Assembly (NCBI GenBank): GCA_024278175.1
Contig: JAJRTS010000070.1
Coordinates: 1 to 64,000, forward strand
DNA: 64,000 nucleotides
Direction of reading: 5' to 3'
From: Gemmatimonadales bacterium
GTDB taxonomy: Bacteria; Gemmatimonadota; Glassbacteria; GWA2-58-10
Shown here: in pieces, positions 9,500 through 18,728 of the stretch
Layout of the letters: each line of letters starts with the position of its first letter
Numbering within the stretch: position 1 is the first letter of the stretch
Program-made: the position numbers and the translations under genes
Notes under the pieces: model-generated
Database searches by the model: none
What the model was told of the DNA's origin: nothing
What the model saw: only the letters and a program-made list of their open reading frames with translations

Positions 9500-11371
9500 T
9501 TAATTGCCCTTAAGTGCCTTGAGTATCCCCAGCAGGTCGAAAATGTCCACCCGGCCGTCGGCGTTAAAATCGTAGCCCGGGTCCGGGCTGGGCTCACGCA
9601 TCACTTTCAGCAGGGCCAGCAGGTCGAAAATACTGATCAGCCCATCGTTGTCGTAGTCGCCGTTAACCCGGCCCCTGGCGCTGAACTGCGCCCCGGCGAG
9701 ACGGTTTCCGGCGTAGAGACTGTCGATTGCAGGGTCGCCGGTTTCCGGCTCACAGATGTTGAGGCTGAAACGGGCGACGCCCGCTGTTTGCTTAACTTTG
9801 ACCAGCAGCGTATTGAGGCCCTCGCGCACCTGCACGTCCACGACGTCGTTGGGAAGCTTGTGTACCCGCACTCCGCCGTCGTAGTTATAGACCCGCTCCC
9901 CGTTGAGCCAGACCTGCATCTCGCCGTCCGAGCCGGCCCAGAGTTTTGCCTCCTGCGTCCGCGGGGCCTCCAGGTAGCTGCCCGCATAGTAGATGCAATC
10001 GACCGTATCCTGATAAAACCCGGCCGGGTCGATCAGATCGTCATAGAAGAACACCGCTTCGCTCCAGCCGCCAACGCCCGCCGAGGGCTGGGCGTTGGCT
10101 TCGCCCACCGGCAGGTCCACCTCATCCATCGACGTGCTGAAAAACGGGCCGTTCAGCAACCAGCTCCGGTTGCCCTGGCCGTAATAGCGGTATGACTTGT
10201 TCCTGAACGAGGCGTTCATCTGTTTCTCGGCCTTGACGAACGGCGTGGCGGATTCCTCGATAGTGTTGCCCCGGATGGTTATTTTCTGCGGGTCGTTCTG
10301 GCCGAACCCGACCAGGGCCGCCAGGGTGATATGCTCCACATCGTCCGGGTTGATGTCCATCAGGCGCGCGCAGACCGCGTCCACGCTGACGATATCGGCC
10401 CCGGCCACGATCATGTTGCGCCGCATCGCGGTCCCCCAAGAGAATTTAGACTTCTCCTTGCCCACGATTGCATCGACAACCACGAAATCTGAGCCCACCG
10501 TGCGCGCGATGTCCACGAAACTTTTTTGCAGCACGTTGGCCGTGTGGTCCAGCCCGATGCCGTTATTGTTGTAGCCCTGGTCTTTCGACCAGCCGTAGGT
10601 CATTCCCGGCAGCACTCCCACATAGTTTTTCAGGCCCACCGTGATCCCGGTAGTGTGGACTTTCAACACGGGTACGTTGATGATAAAGTCGGCCTCCAGC
10701 ATGGTTTTGGGCAGGTAGAAGAACCACTGGGCATCGGAAAGGGCAGGCGAGGCGGCGGTGGTGGCCTCCACGTCGTCGTAGTTCAGGTCCACCCAGTCCA
10801 CGTCCAGACCCGGATAAGACGTGTCGGCGCGAAGGTCCTCGATCATCCCCTTGAAGCCGGACATATCGTACCCGTCCTCACGCAGTGACCAGCTTGGTGC
10901 GTTAGCAGTGCCCGGCCGCGCCCAGCCGCCCGCGCCCTCGGCCACGCGGATTTCAAACTCCGGGTTGATCCGGTAGAGCATCAGCACCAGCGCCCGCACT
11001 ACCCGCCAGTCGGTAACGCAGCCGTTGCCCCGCACCGCCGGATCAACAAGGTTGGGCTTGAGCACGATTTTACGGTCAGCGGGCTCCAGGTATTGCTCGA
11101 AACCGCCGGCCAGATTTACAGCCTGCTCCACCATCGCAGCCACCTGCTGATAGCTCAAAGTGCCCGAAACCGAAGCGGGGTCGGCAAGGTCCTGGTTATC
11201 GCTGCGCACAATCGCCACAGTGCTGGTTTTGTCCGGATCGTAGCTCCATGCCGAGTCCCAGCCCCAGCGGGTATGCTGCACGGCACTCTGGGAGAAGACC
11301 GCATAGTCGATAACCACCAGGGCCAGCAGCGCGGCAATCAGGATTTTGCGTTTGCCTGAGATCAAGGCCAA
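9500..11371 (-). CDS. DUF362 domain protein with C-terminal dockerin-like repeats
   Basis: IVLKPNLVDPAVRGNGCVTD...NVPVLKVHTTGITVGLKNYVG (DUF362-like); C-terminus NGDYDNDGLISIFDLLALLKVM...YDFNADGRVDIFDLLGILKALKG. Confidence 0.85.
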   Translation of the reverse strand: MALISGKRKILIAALLALVVIDYAVFSQSAVQHTRWGWDSAWSYDPDKTSTVAIVRSDNQDLADPASVSGTLSYQQVAAMVEQAVNLAGGFEQYLEPADRKIVLKPNLVDPAVRGNGCVTDWRVVRALVLMLYRINPEFEIRVAEGAGGWARPGTANAPSWSLREDGYDMSGFKGMIEDLRADTSYPGLDVDWVDLNYDDVEATTAASPALSDAQWFFYLPKTMLEADFIINVPVLKVHTTGITVGLKNYVGVLPGMTYGWSKDQGYNNNGIGLDHTANVLQKSFVDIARTVGSDFVVVDAIVGKEKSKFSWGTAMRRNMIVAGADIVSVDAVCARLMDINPDDVEHITLAALVGFGQNDPQKITIRGNTIEESATPFVKAEKQMNASFRNKSYRYYGQGNRSWLLNGPFFSTSMDEVDLPVGEANAQPSAGVGGWSEAVFFYDDLIDPAGFYQDTVDCIYYAGSYLEAPRTQEAKLWAGSDGEMQVWLNGERVYNYDGGVRVHKLPNDVVDVQVREGLNTLLVKVKQTAGVARFSLNICEPETGDPAIDSLYAGNRLAGAQFSARGRVNGDYDNDGLISIFDLLALLKVMREPSPDPGYDFNADGRVDIFDLLGILKALKGN

Positions 11372-11702
11372 ACCCCCGCGAGATTTTTTTATAGTGAGCT
11401 ACTTGGAATGGATTTAACAGCTGGTTGCCTGCAATTTTTTTGTCGCCTCAAGTGCGAGACAAGTCTATTGAACATATTAGCGGGCAACAGGTAAAACAAG
11501 GAAAAAGACATGCCGGGGCGTTATTCTCCGCGCCCGGAAGCTTAAGATGGATGGGCTGACAGAAGTAACGGGAAATCCGCGCACAAGTTGCTTTTGATCA
11601 AGTGGGCCGCCCAAAAACGAGATTCAGCGGCCCTGATTTCAAAGAGGGCGGTCCGGTGTTTGCAGGTCACCCTCGCTGCAAGTAGCGGTTTTGTCCACAT
11701 AT

Positions 11703-11719
11703 TGGCGGCGATATTGCAA
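11703..11719 (+). promoter_or_regulatory. candidate sigma54 (-24/-12) promoter of the histidine kinase gene
   Basis: TGGCggCGATATTGCAA: TGGC and TTGCAA at canonical spacing, ~75 bp upstream of 11795. Confidence 0.45.
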
Positions 11720-11794
11720 TAGCGGTGCGCTCTAGTTTAATATATCTGTAATGTATCTGTAAACTTCTACGGTTCCTTTTTTCTCACGGGCGGA

Positions 11795-13858
11795 GTGTTG
11801 CTCAAACGCGCAGGCATCTCACCTCTTTCCGCGGCGGCGGTGTTTCTGGTGCTGCTGGCCCTGTTGCTGCCGATTGTGGCCTACCTGGGATATCACAGCA
11901 ACCGGGCCAACCTTGAGCGGATGCTGTTCAGCAAGGGCTCGGCGATGATCGAGTCGGTGGCGCACGAATCGGAGAACTCCCTGCTTGCCGACCGGGAGAT
12001 CACCGACGTGATCACGGCGGGGATGGAGCAGGTGTGCAGGATGGCGCTTTATTTATCGCGTGGCTCCGCGGTCCCGTCCTCCGTTCTTGACTCGCTCGCC
12101 CGCACCGCGCGGGCGATAAGAGTTGATCTGTTCGACTCGGCCGGGCAGCTCACGGCCTCGAGTGCCCCGGACAAGGCGCCCGTCATCATGCCGCCTTCAC
12201 TGCTGGAGCTGGAGTTGGGCGAGGGAGTGTATTCCGCCTATGTTACGGATCAGGGCCGCTTTACTGAAAACGCGCCGGCGGACGAGCGCTATTTAACTGT
12301 CACCGTGGCCGGGCAGGGGCGGACGGCTGTTTGCTATCTGGAGGCGTCCAGACTGACAAATATCCGTCGCAGACTGGGGCTGGGGTTGATTTTCGACGAC
12401 CTGTCGTCGGTGCAGGGAGTCCGCTACACCGTGCTTCAGGACAGCGCCGGGATTATCGCGGCCTCGTTCAATGTTACCAGCCTCAGCAGCCTGGAGCAGG
12501 ACCCGTTTTTCGCTTTCGCCGCCGCCGATAGTATCCGGGGACGCTTTATCGAGTTCGAGGGCGAGCCTGTCTACGAGCTGGCCACGCCGTTCAGCTTCGA
12601 GGGAGAGTCGTTCGGCTTCCTGCGGCTGGCGGTTACCACCGGCGAAATTCGCGCTATCGCCCGCGGCGACCGTAACCGGATCCTGCTGGGCATGATGGCG
12701 CTGATGGCGTTGCTGGGCATGGCCGGCCTGCTTTACTCCCACGGCCGCAAACAGTTGAGCATGGAGATCGAGCATCTGAAGGTGAAGGGGTTCTCCGCTA
12801 GCGTGCTGGACTCGATGACAGAGGCGGTTGTGGTGCTTGACCAGGACGGGCGGATCGTGCTGATGAACGGCGCCTGCTCTGAAATCTGTAACCGCGTGGG
12901 GCCGGAAACCGGCGAGGGTGGGATGATTGCCGAGCTCCGTCCGGAGCTGGCGGAAGTGGTGGCCGGCAGGCGCGCGCGGGAGGTGAGCGTCTCGGAGCTG
13001 GAGCTGCCTCTGCCCGGACGGAGCGAGCCGCTGCCGCTGCTGGTCACCTGCACGGGCCTTGAACTGGCGGGAGCAAGCTACACAACCATGATCCTCACCG
13101 ATCTCTCCGACAGGAAACAAGCCGAGTTGCTGGCCCTTCGCTCCCAGCGTTACCAGGCAATGGCCGAGATGTCCGCCGGGGTGGCCCACGAAATTCGCAA
13201 TCCGCTCAACGCGATCGGGATGAACATCCAGCGCCTTAAATTGGAGTTCTCTCCGGCAGCACAACAGCAGCGGGAGTACGAACAGTTTATCGACACGATC
13301 CGCGGCGAGATCGACAGGCTGAACGAAATCGTGGAACAGTTCCTGCGTTTTTCCCGGTTCCCGCACCCTCGGATGCGCCCCGGCAGGCTGGACCTGCTGC
13401 TAAGCGAAACCGCCGGGTTCCTGGCTCCCGAGTTCGAGTCCGGCCAGGTGGAACTTGAGCGGCGGATCGACACCGCGGGCCAGGCGTCGTTTGACCCGGA
13501 CCAGATCAGGCAGGTTTATCTGAATCTGCTGCGCAACGCGTCCCAGGCGGCGGGGCCGGGCGGCCGGGTGGGGATTACGGCGAGGCGGTCGGATGATAGC
13601 TATCTGGTGGAATTCAGCGATAACGGCCCGGGTATTGCAGCCGCTGAGCGGGAACGTATTTTCGAGCCATTCTATACCACCAGGGCTTCGGGCAGCGGGC
13701 TGGGACTGGCGATAGTCTCCCGGATAGTCAACGAGCACGGTGGAGAAATTAAGGTTGAGAGTGAACCGGGCCGCGGCTGTGCGTTTCTGGTCTCGCTCCC
13801 GCTGAGAGAAAATCAGCAGGAAGGCCCGGCGGATACACTTTTGCAGCAAGGAGAGTGA
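11795..13858 (+). CDS. membrane PAS sensor histidine kinase (NtrB-like)
   Basis: N-terminal TM, second TM segment, PAS-like region, HEIRNPLNAIGMNIQRL H-box, GTG..SGLGLAIVSRIVNEHGG G-boxes. Confidence 0.92.
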   Translation: MLLKRAGISPLSAAAVFLVLLALLLPIVAYLGYHSNRANLERMLFSKGSAMIESVAHESENSLLADREITDVITAGMEQVCRMALYLSRGSAVPSSVLDSLARTARAIRVDLFDSAGQLTASSAPDKAPVIMPPSLLELELGEGVYSAYVTDQGRFTENAPADERYLTVTVAGQGRTAVCYLEASRLTNIRRRLGLGLIFDDLSSVQGVRYTVLQDSAGIIAASFNVTSLSSLEQDPFFAFAAADSIRGRFIEFEGEPVYELATPFSFEGESFGFLRLAVTTGEIRAIARGDRNRILLGMMALMALLGMAGLLYSHGRKQLSMEIEHLKVKGFSASVLDSMTEAVVVLDQDGRIVLMNGACSEICNRVGPETGEGGMIAELRPELAEVVAGRRAREVSVSELELPLPGRSEPLPLLVTCTGLELAGASYTTMILTDLSDRKQAELLALRSQRYQAMAEMSAGVAHEIRNPLNAIGMNIQRLKLEFSPAAQQQREYEQFIDTIRGEIDRLNEIVEQFLRFSRFPHPRMRPGRLDLLLSETAGFLAPEFESGQVELERRIDTAGQASFDPDQIRQVYLNLLRNASQAAGPGGRVGITARRSDDSYLVEFSDNGPGIAAAERERIFEPFYTTRASGSGLGLAIVSRIVNEHGGEIKVESEPGRGCAFLVSLPLRENQQEGPADTLLQQGE

Positions 13859-13860
13859 CA

Positions 13861-15213
13861 ATGTCTGCGCACAAAATTCTGGTCGTGGACGATGAGCAGG
13901 CGCAAAGAAGCACGCTGGCGGGGTTTCTGGCCAAGCGGGGCTACGAGGCCGTCGAGGCCGCTTCCGGCGAGAGCGCCCTGGAGCAGATAGATACCCGCGA
14001 TTTCGACCTGGTGCTCACCGACCAGAAAATGACCGGTATCAGTGGGGTGGAGTTGCTTGAGCGGATCAAGCAACGTAATCCCGAGATAGAGGTGATCCTG
14101 ATCACGGCTTTCGGCGACGTGCGCTCGGCCGTGCGGGCCACCAAGGCCGGCGCTTTCGATTATATCACCAAGCCGGTGGATCTGGAAGCGCTGGAAATAT
14201 CAATCGGCAGGGCGCTGGAGCGCCGGCAACTGGTGGCGGAAAACCGCCTGCTGCGCCAGAGTCTGGAGCAAAAGCACAGTTTCAGCAACATTATCTCTGC
14301 CAGCGGTGCGATGGAGGATGTGCTGAACATGGCCGCGCGCGTGGCCCGTGTCGATTCTCCCGTGCTGATTACCGGCGAGAGCGGAACGGGCAAGGAAGTG
14401 GTGGCCCGGGCGATTCATCAGGCCAGCGGGCGGGCGAACAAGCCGTTCGTGGCGGTGAACTGCGCGGCTCTGAACAAAAACCTGATCGAGAGCGAGTTGT
14501 TCGGCCACGAGAAAGGCGCGTTCACCGGTGCTGTCAGGGCCCGTGGTGGAAAGATCGAATCCGCGGGCGGGGGAACCCTGTTCCTGGACGAGCTGGGCGA
14601 AATCAGCCCGGAAATCCAGGTCAAGCTGTTGCGCTTTCTGCAGGAGGGTACGTTCGAGCACGTAGGCTCGGACCAGCAACTTCATGCCGACGTCCGTCTG
14701 CTGGCGGCCACCAACCGCGACCTTCAACAGGCCCTGAACGAGGGCAATTTCCGCGAGGACTTCTATTACCGGATCAACGTGGTCAATATCCATATCCCGC
14801 CCCTGCGCTCCCGTCGGGAGGATATCCGCTGCCTGGCGGAACATTTCGTTGAGACCAACGCAACACGGCTTGGAGATAAAAAAATCAGCCGGGAGGCGCT
14901 GGACGCGCTGCTGCGCTATGACTATCCCGGAAATATCCGCGAGTTGCAGAACCTGGTGGAGCGGGCGATGGTGATGGCCCGGGGTGAGACGATCACAATC
15001 GGCGATCTTCCGCCCTCGCTGGCGGACAGGGTGCCTGTTGCCGAAGGTTCCGCCGCGCAGGAGGGCTCGCTGCCGGCCTCCGTGCAGGCGCTCGAAATAC
15101 GGATGATCCACGAGGCGCTGGAGCGGGCCGGCGGTGTGCAGGTACGCGCCGCCGATCTGCTGGGGATTACCGAGCGTAACCTGCGCTATAAGATCAGGAA
15201 ACTCGGTCTTTGA
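13861..15213 (+). CDS. sigma54-dependent response regulator (NtrC family)
   Basis: REC (VVDDEQ), GESGTGKEVVARAIH Walker A, ESELFGHEKGAFTGA (GAFTGA), C-terminal Fis-type HTH. Confidence 0.96.
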   Translation: MSAHKILVVDDEQAQRSTLAGFLAKRGYEAVEAASGESALEQIDTRDFDLVLTDQKMTGISGVELLERIKQRNPEIEVILITAFGDVRSAVRATKAGAFDYITKPVDLEALEISIGRALERRQLVAENRLLRQSLEQKHSFSNIISASGAMEDVLNMAARVARVDSPVLITGESGTGKEVVARAIHQASGRANKPFVAVNCAALNKNLIESELFGHEKGAFTGAVRARGGKIESAGGGTLFLDELGEISPEIQVKLLRFLQEGTFEHVGSDQQLHADVRLLAATNRDLQQALNEGNFREDFYYRINVVNIHIPPLRSRREDIRCLAEHFVETNATRLGDKKISREALDALLRYDYPGNIRELQNLVERAMVMARGETITIGDLPPSLADRVPVAEGSAAQEGSLPASVQALEIRMIHEALERAGGVQVRAADLLGITERNLRYKIRKLGL

Positions 15214-15226
15214 ACTGATCCGATTA

Positions 15227-15266
15227 TTCGACCAAAATGTCGAACCGGCTCGACCTTTTTGTCGAA
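15227..15266. promoter_or_regulatory. candidate NtrC-type enhancer: two palindromes
   Basis: TTCGAC-CAAAAT-GTCGAA (15227-15244) and CTCGAC-CTTTTT-GTCGAA (15249-15266), exactly 22 bp apart, ~130-150 bp upstream of a -24/-12 match. Confidence 0.65.
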
Positions 15267-15372
15267 CGCAACTGTCCGGCAAGCGGTTGGAAATTGAAGC
15301 TGAAGAATGCGATGCCCCCTAAGCTGTTGTAAATAAAGGGGTAACATGTGATGGCGGGCGGCGGCCATGTGC

Positions 15373-15388
15373 TGGCACGCCATTTGAC
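15373..15388 (+). promoter_or_regulatory. candidate sigma54 promoter
   Basis: TGGCACG-CCAT-TTGAC; matches TGGCACG-N4-TTGC except GC to GA. Confidence 0.6.
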
Positions 15389-15468
15389 TATACTTGGGCT
15401 GCGCGCACTTCTTCGCAGTTTATTTTCAACCGGTTCAAGATGAACCAATGTCGGGAGGAATGGGAATT

Positions 15469-16194
15469 ATGAGACCGCTGAGAATTTTTCTGGCAATTCT
15501 GCTGGCCGCCGGGTTATCCAATGGTACGACCGCTTTCGCTCAGGACGATGATGGAGTTGTTGTTAACACTGGCCGGATGATGGGCCATGGAATGGCCCGG
15601 GGCGGCAGCCTCGGTTTTATCGATGCCGACGGCGATGGGATCAACGACCGCCTGCAGGACTCGGACGGCGATGGCGTGATCAATGTGCTCGATCCCGACA
15701 GCAAGCTTTACCGCGATCCGGCCACCCGCACCGGCGCAGGCCACGGCATGGGTTTCGTGGATGAGGACGGCGACGGGATCAACGACCGCCTGCAGGACTC
15801 GGACGGCGATGGCGTAATCAACGTGCTCGATCCCGACAGCAAGCTTTACCGCGATCCCGCTACCCGCACCGGCGCAGGCCACGGCATGGGTGTCGTGGAT
15901 GAGGACGGCGACGGGATCAACGACGGGCTGCAGGACTCGGACGGCGATGGCGTGATCAACGTGCTCGATCCCGACAGCAAGCTTTACCGCGACCCCTCTA
16001 TCCGACGCCGGGGCGGTATGCATGGCGGTGGCCGTGGCATGGGTTTTGTGGATGAGGATGGCGACGGGATCAGCGACCGTCTGCAGGACTCGGACGGCGA
16101 TGGCGTGATTAACGGCCTGGACCCCGACAGCAAACTTTATCGCGACCCCTCTATCCGACGCCGTGGCGGTATGCGGGGCGCCGGCCGCAGGTAA
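15469..16194 (+). CDS. secreted Ca-binding-type (thrombospondin-3/EF-hand-like) repeat protein
   Basis: Signal peptide RPLRIFLAILLAAGLSNGTTAFA; four repeats of G(F/V)VDEDGDGINDRLQDSDGDGVINVLDPDSKLYRDP at 15613, 15751, 15889, 16042. Confidence 0.85.
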   Translation: MRPLRIFLAILLAAGLSNGTTAFAQDDDGVVVNTGRMMGHGMARGGSLGFIDADGDGINDRLQDSDGDGVINVLDPDSKLYRDPATRTGAGHGMGFVDEDGDGINDRLQDSDGDGVINVLDPDSKLYRDPATRTGAGHGMGVVDEDGDGINDGLQDSDGDGVINVLDPDSKLYRDPSIRRRGGMHGGGRGMGFVDEDGDGISDRLQDSDGDGVINGLDPDSKLYRDPSIRRRGGMRGAGRR

Positions 16195-16210
16195 GCAACC
16201 GGTTTATCAA

Positions 16211-16245
16211 TGCCCGGAGCCTCCGGGATACGGGGGCTCCGGGCA
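16211..16245. terminator. intergenic hairpin (terminator/attenuator)
   Basis: TGCCCGGAGCC...GGCTCCGGGCA 11-bp stem followed by TTCTGTTTG. Confidence 0.6.
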
Positions 16246-16282
16246 TTCTGTTTGTCAGCTGATACGGATGTGGATGGGCAAA

Positions 16283-17029
16283 ATGAATAGCGGACGGGAA
16301 TACAGATGCCTGATAATCGCCTTGAGCCTGGTGCTGGCATGGGGCGTTTCGTCCGTTCATGCCCGGCCGGAGAGCGACAAGCAGCCGGCCGGCTCGGAAA
16401 GCTCACAGCGTAAGGAGCCTCGGCAGGTAAGGAGTGAGCAGGGTGCCGGAGAAGGGCTGAAACAGAAAGTGGAGCGGGGCAGCCGGACAGCCGCTGGTGG
16501 AGAAAAGACGGTGGTTGTGCTTCCATTCGGTTTTGTGGACAAGGACAAGAACGGGGTGAACGACCTGTTTGTCGATGCCAACGGTGACGGGGTGAATGAT
16601 GTTTCGGTCAAACCATACGCTCACAAGTTCAAGTTTGTGGATAAGGACAAGAACGGGATTAACGATCTGTTTGTCGATGCCGACGGCGACGGGGTGAATG
16701 ACCTGAAGATCCGTTTTGCTGACGCCGACAACGATGGGATAAATGACAATGTGGTCGATACCGACTGCGATTTTATCAATGACATTACAGGACTTAAATA
16801 CAGCCGTAAAAGCCTGCGAGGATACAAGTTCGGTTTTATCAAGGAAGAGCGGATGCTGATGCGGGGTTTTATCGACGAGGACGGCGACGGGCTGCCGGAT
16901 TTTCGTCAGATGAAAATGCGAGGGGCTGGAATTCCACCGGGATACGATCGTTTTATCGACAGGGACGGCGATGGGATTGACGACCGGAGGCAACATCGGA
17001 GAAAGCACATGCGAGGCAGAAATGAATAG
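16283..17029 (+). CDS. secreted Ca-binding-type repeat protein
   Basis: MNSGREYRCLIIALSLVLAWGVSSVHA signal; (F/K)VDKDKNG(V/I)NDLFVDA(N/D)GDGVNDx repeats. Confidence 0.8.
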   Translation: MNSGREYRCLIIALSLVLAWGVSSVHARPESDKQPAGSESSQRKEPRQVRSEQGAGEGLKQKVERGSRTAAGGEKTVVVLPFGFVDKDKNGVNDLFVDANGDGVNDVSVKPYAHKFKFVDKDKNGINDLFVDADGDGVNDLKIRFADADNDGINDNVVDTDCDFINDITGLKYSRKSLRGYKFGFIKEERMLMRGFIDEDGDGLPDFRQMKMRGAGIPPGYDRFIDRDGDGIDDRRQHRRKHMRGRNE

Positions 17030-18278
17030 AGTGTTCGTTTTACTAGTCGCGGGAGCGCTGGCGCTGGCCGCCGGTGCGAGTGCGAAAACCGATTTTAAGG
17101 TCGGCAACTGGACGTTGGCCGACAATAATGTTTTCCGTAATTTCAGTGGTGAGGGCGACGTTGTGTTCATGCCCTACGCCCAGTTGGGTTACGCAACCGG
17201 TATCACCGAGGCTTCCAGTCTGCGCTTCGGCTACAGCGGGGATTTTTACTTGTTCAACGAGATGAGCCGCCGCGATTTCTCGGTCCACTCGGGGGATTTC
17301 AGCTACAACCATCTCTGGCCGGAGTCAAATACGCTGTTCTCCGTGGGCGCCAGCGTGGAAACCCGCTTTAACCCGTCCGACTACAGCTACTACAACTACA
17401 CAACCGGAGGCGTATATGGTAGTTTCAAGTATTACCTTCGCGATGACCTGATGCTGCTGGCCCGCTACAACCTGGTCGGCAAGCGGTTCAAGGAGTTCAC
17501 CGAGTTTAATTTCTCCGAGCAGGTGTTCGATCTGCGCATCAGCCGCTTCCTGCCCTCCCGTACGACGTTGAGCATGAATGCGACCTACTACTACAAGTCG
17601 TATACATCCGATGTGGAGACTCTCGATTCCACTTTCGTCACGGCCGAAGATATTTCAAACCGGATGGGTTCGATGGGAGGGGTCCGGGGATGGGGCATGA
17701 GAAGGCGTCTGGAGATTCCTCTGCCCGATGATTTCGAAGGGTTTTTTCGCTACAATGTGCAGTCGGAGCGGTTCGCCAGCACCAGCCAGTTTCGGCTGGG
17801 AGCCAGCGTGGCCCAGAACGTGGCCGAGGGCACGGGGCTGATGCTGGCCTATACCGCCAGGATCAATCCCCAAAGTCGCAACCGCTACCTGACCAGTCTG
17901 GGCGAGTCCGTGCTCAACAACGAAGAGTTGTTCGACGACCACTACAGCTACAACGGCCATGAGGCCAGGGTGCAACTGCGTCAACTGTTGCCCGGCCAGA
18001 GTACGCTGACTCTGCGCTTTACAGTGCGGAGCCGCAAATACAGCGGTCGCCCGGCTTACGACCTGGTGGGCAACCCTGTTGCCTCCGGGCGGAGCAGGCT
18101 GGACAAGGCGATGCTTTTCAGCGCCCAGTTTTCCAGGACGATTTCCACGGGCTGGCTGGGCGCTCTGGAAAGCCTGGATGTCGTACTCCAGGGCGGCGCT
18201 GGCCGCAACAGTTCCAACGACGAATACTACGACTACAAGAGCGCGTGGCTTTCCCTGGGTGTGGAAAAGGGGTTCTGA
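17022..18278 (+). CDS. predicted outer-membrane beta-barrel
   Basis: MNRVFVLLVAGALALAAGASA signal; alternating amphipathic strands; terminal ...LSLGVEKGF; overlaps previous CDS by 8 bp. Confidence 0.7.
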   Translation: MNRVFVLLVAGALALAAGASAKTDFKVGNWTLADNNVFRNFSGEGDVVFMPYAQLGYATGITEASSLRFGYSGDFYLFNEMSRRDFSVHSGDFSYNHLWPESNTLFSVGASVETRFNPSDYSYYNYTTGGVYGSFKYYLRDDLMLLARYNLVGKRFKEFTEFNFSEQVFDLRISRFLPSRTTLSMNATYYYKSYTSDVETLDSTFVTAEDISNRMGSMGGVRGWGMRRRLEIPLPDDFEGFFRYNVQSERFASTSQFRLGASVAQNVAEGTGLMLAYTARINPQSRNRYLTSLGESVLNNEELFDDHYSYNGHEARVQLRQLLPGQSTLTLRFTVRSRKYSGRPAYDLVGNPVASGRSRLDKAMLFSAQFSRTISTGWLGALESLDVVLQGGAGRNSSNDEYYDYKSAWLSLGVEKGF

Positions 18279-18502
18279 GCTCAGGGTGGAAATAAAACCT
18301 TTGATGCCTTTTCCAACTTAACGGTTTTTAACGGTTCCAACCGCGGCCCGGCTTTTGACAGGCTGGTTGCGCAGGACGAATGCCGGTAATCGGCCGCGCA
18401 TGTGCCGCCGCCGGAAATGGCGCTTAATCGAAAAGAACGCCTCGCGGCTGGCCGCGGGGTAAGCTGTTGCAGTGACAAGAGGAGCAGCTTAAATCCTCCC
18501 TG

Positions 18503-18530
18503 TCCCCCCTTTGCTAAAGGGGGGGGGCAG
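18503..18530. repeat. short palindromic C-rich/G-rich repeat
   Basis: CCCCCCTTTGCTAAAGGGGGGGG; related strings at 8355-8400 and 41850-41975. Confidence 0.6.
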
Positions 18531-18728
18531 AGGAGTTAATTTCCCGCCATATCTGCCCAATATTACAGCCCGGCCCGGACTGACCGGCCGGGCCTTTTGT
18601 TTCCCCTTATCGCGTGCTGTTCCCCCTCCATTAGTCTATGCTACGATTTGTTTTGCCAGATCGTGCCGATGGCTGCAAATTCATCACTACGGAAGTTAAT
18701 CAATCCAACAATCCGCAAGAGGTGGGCA

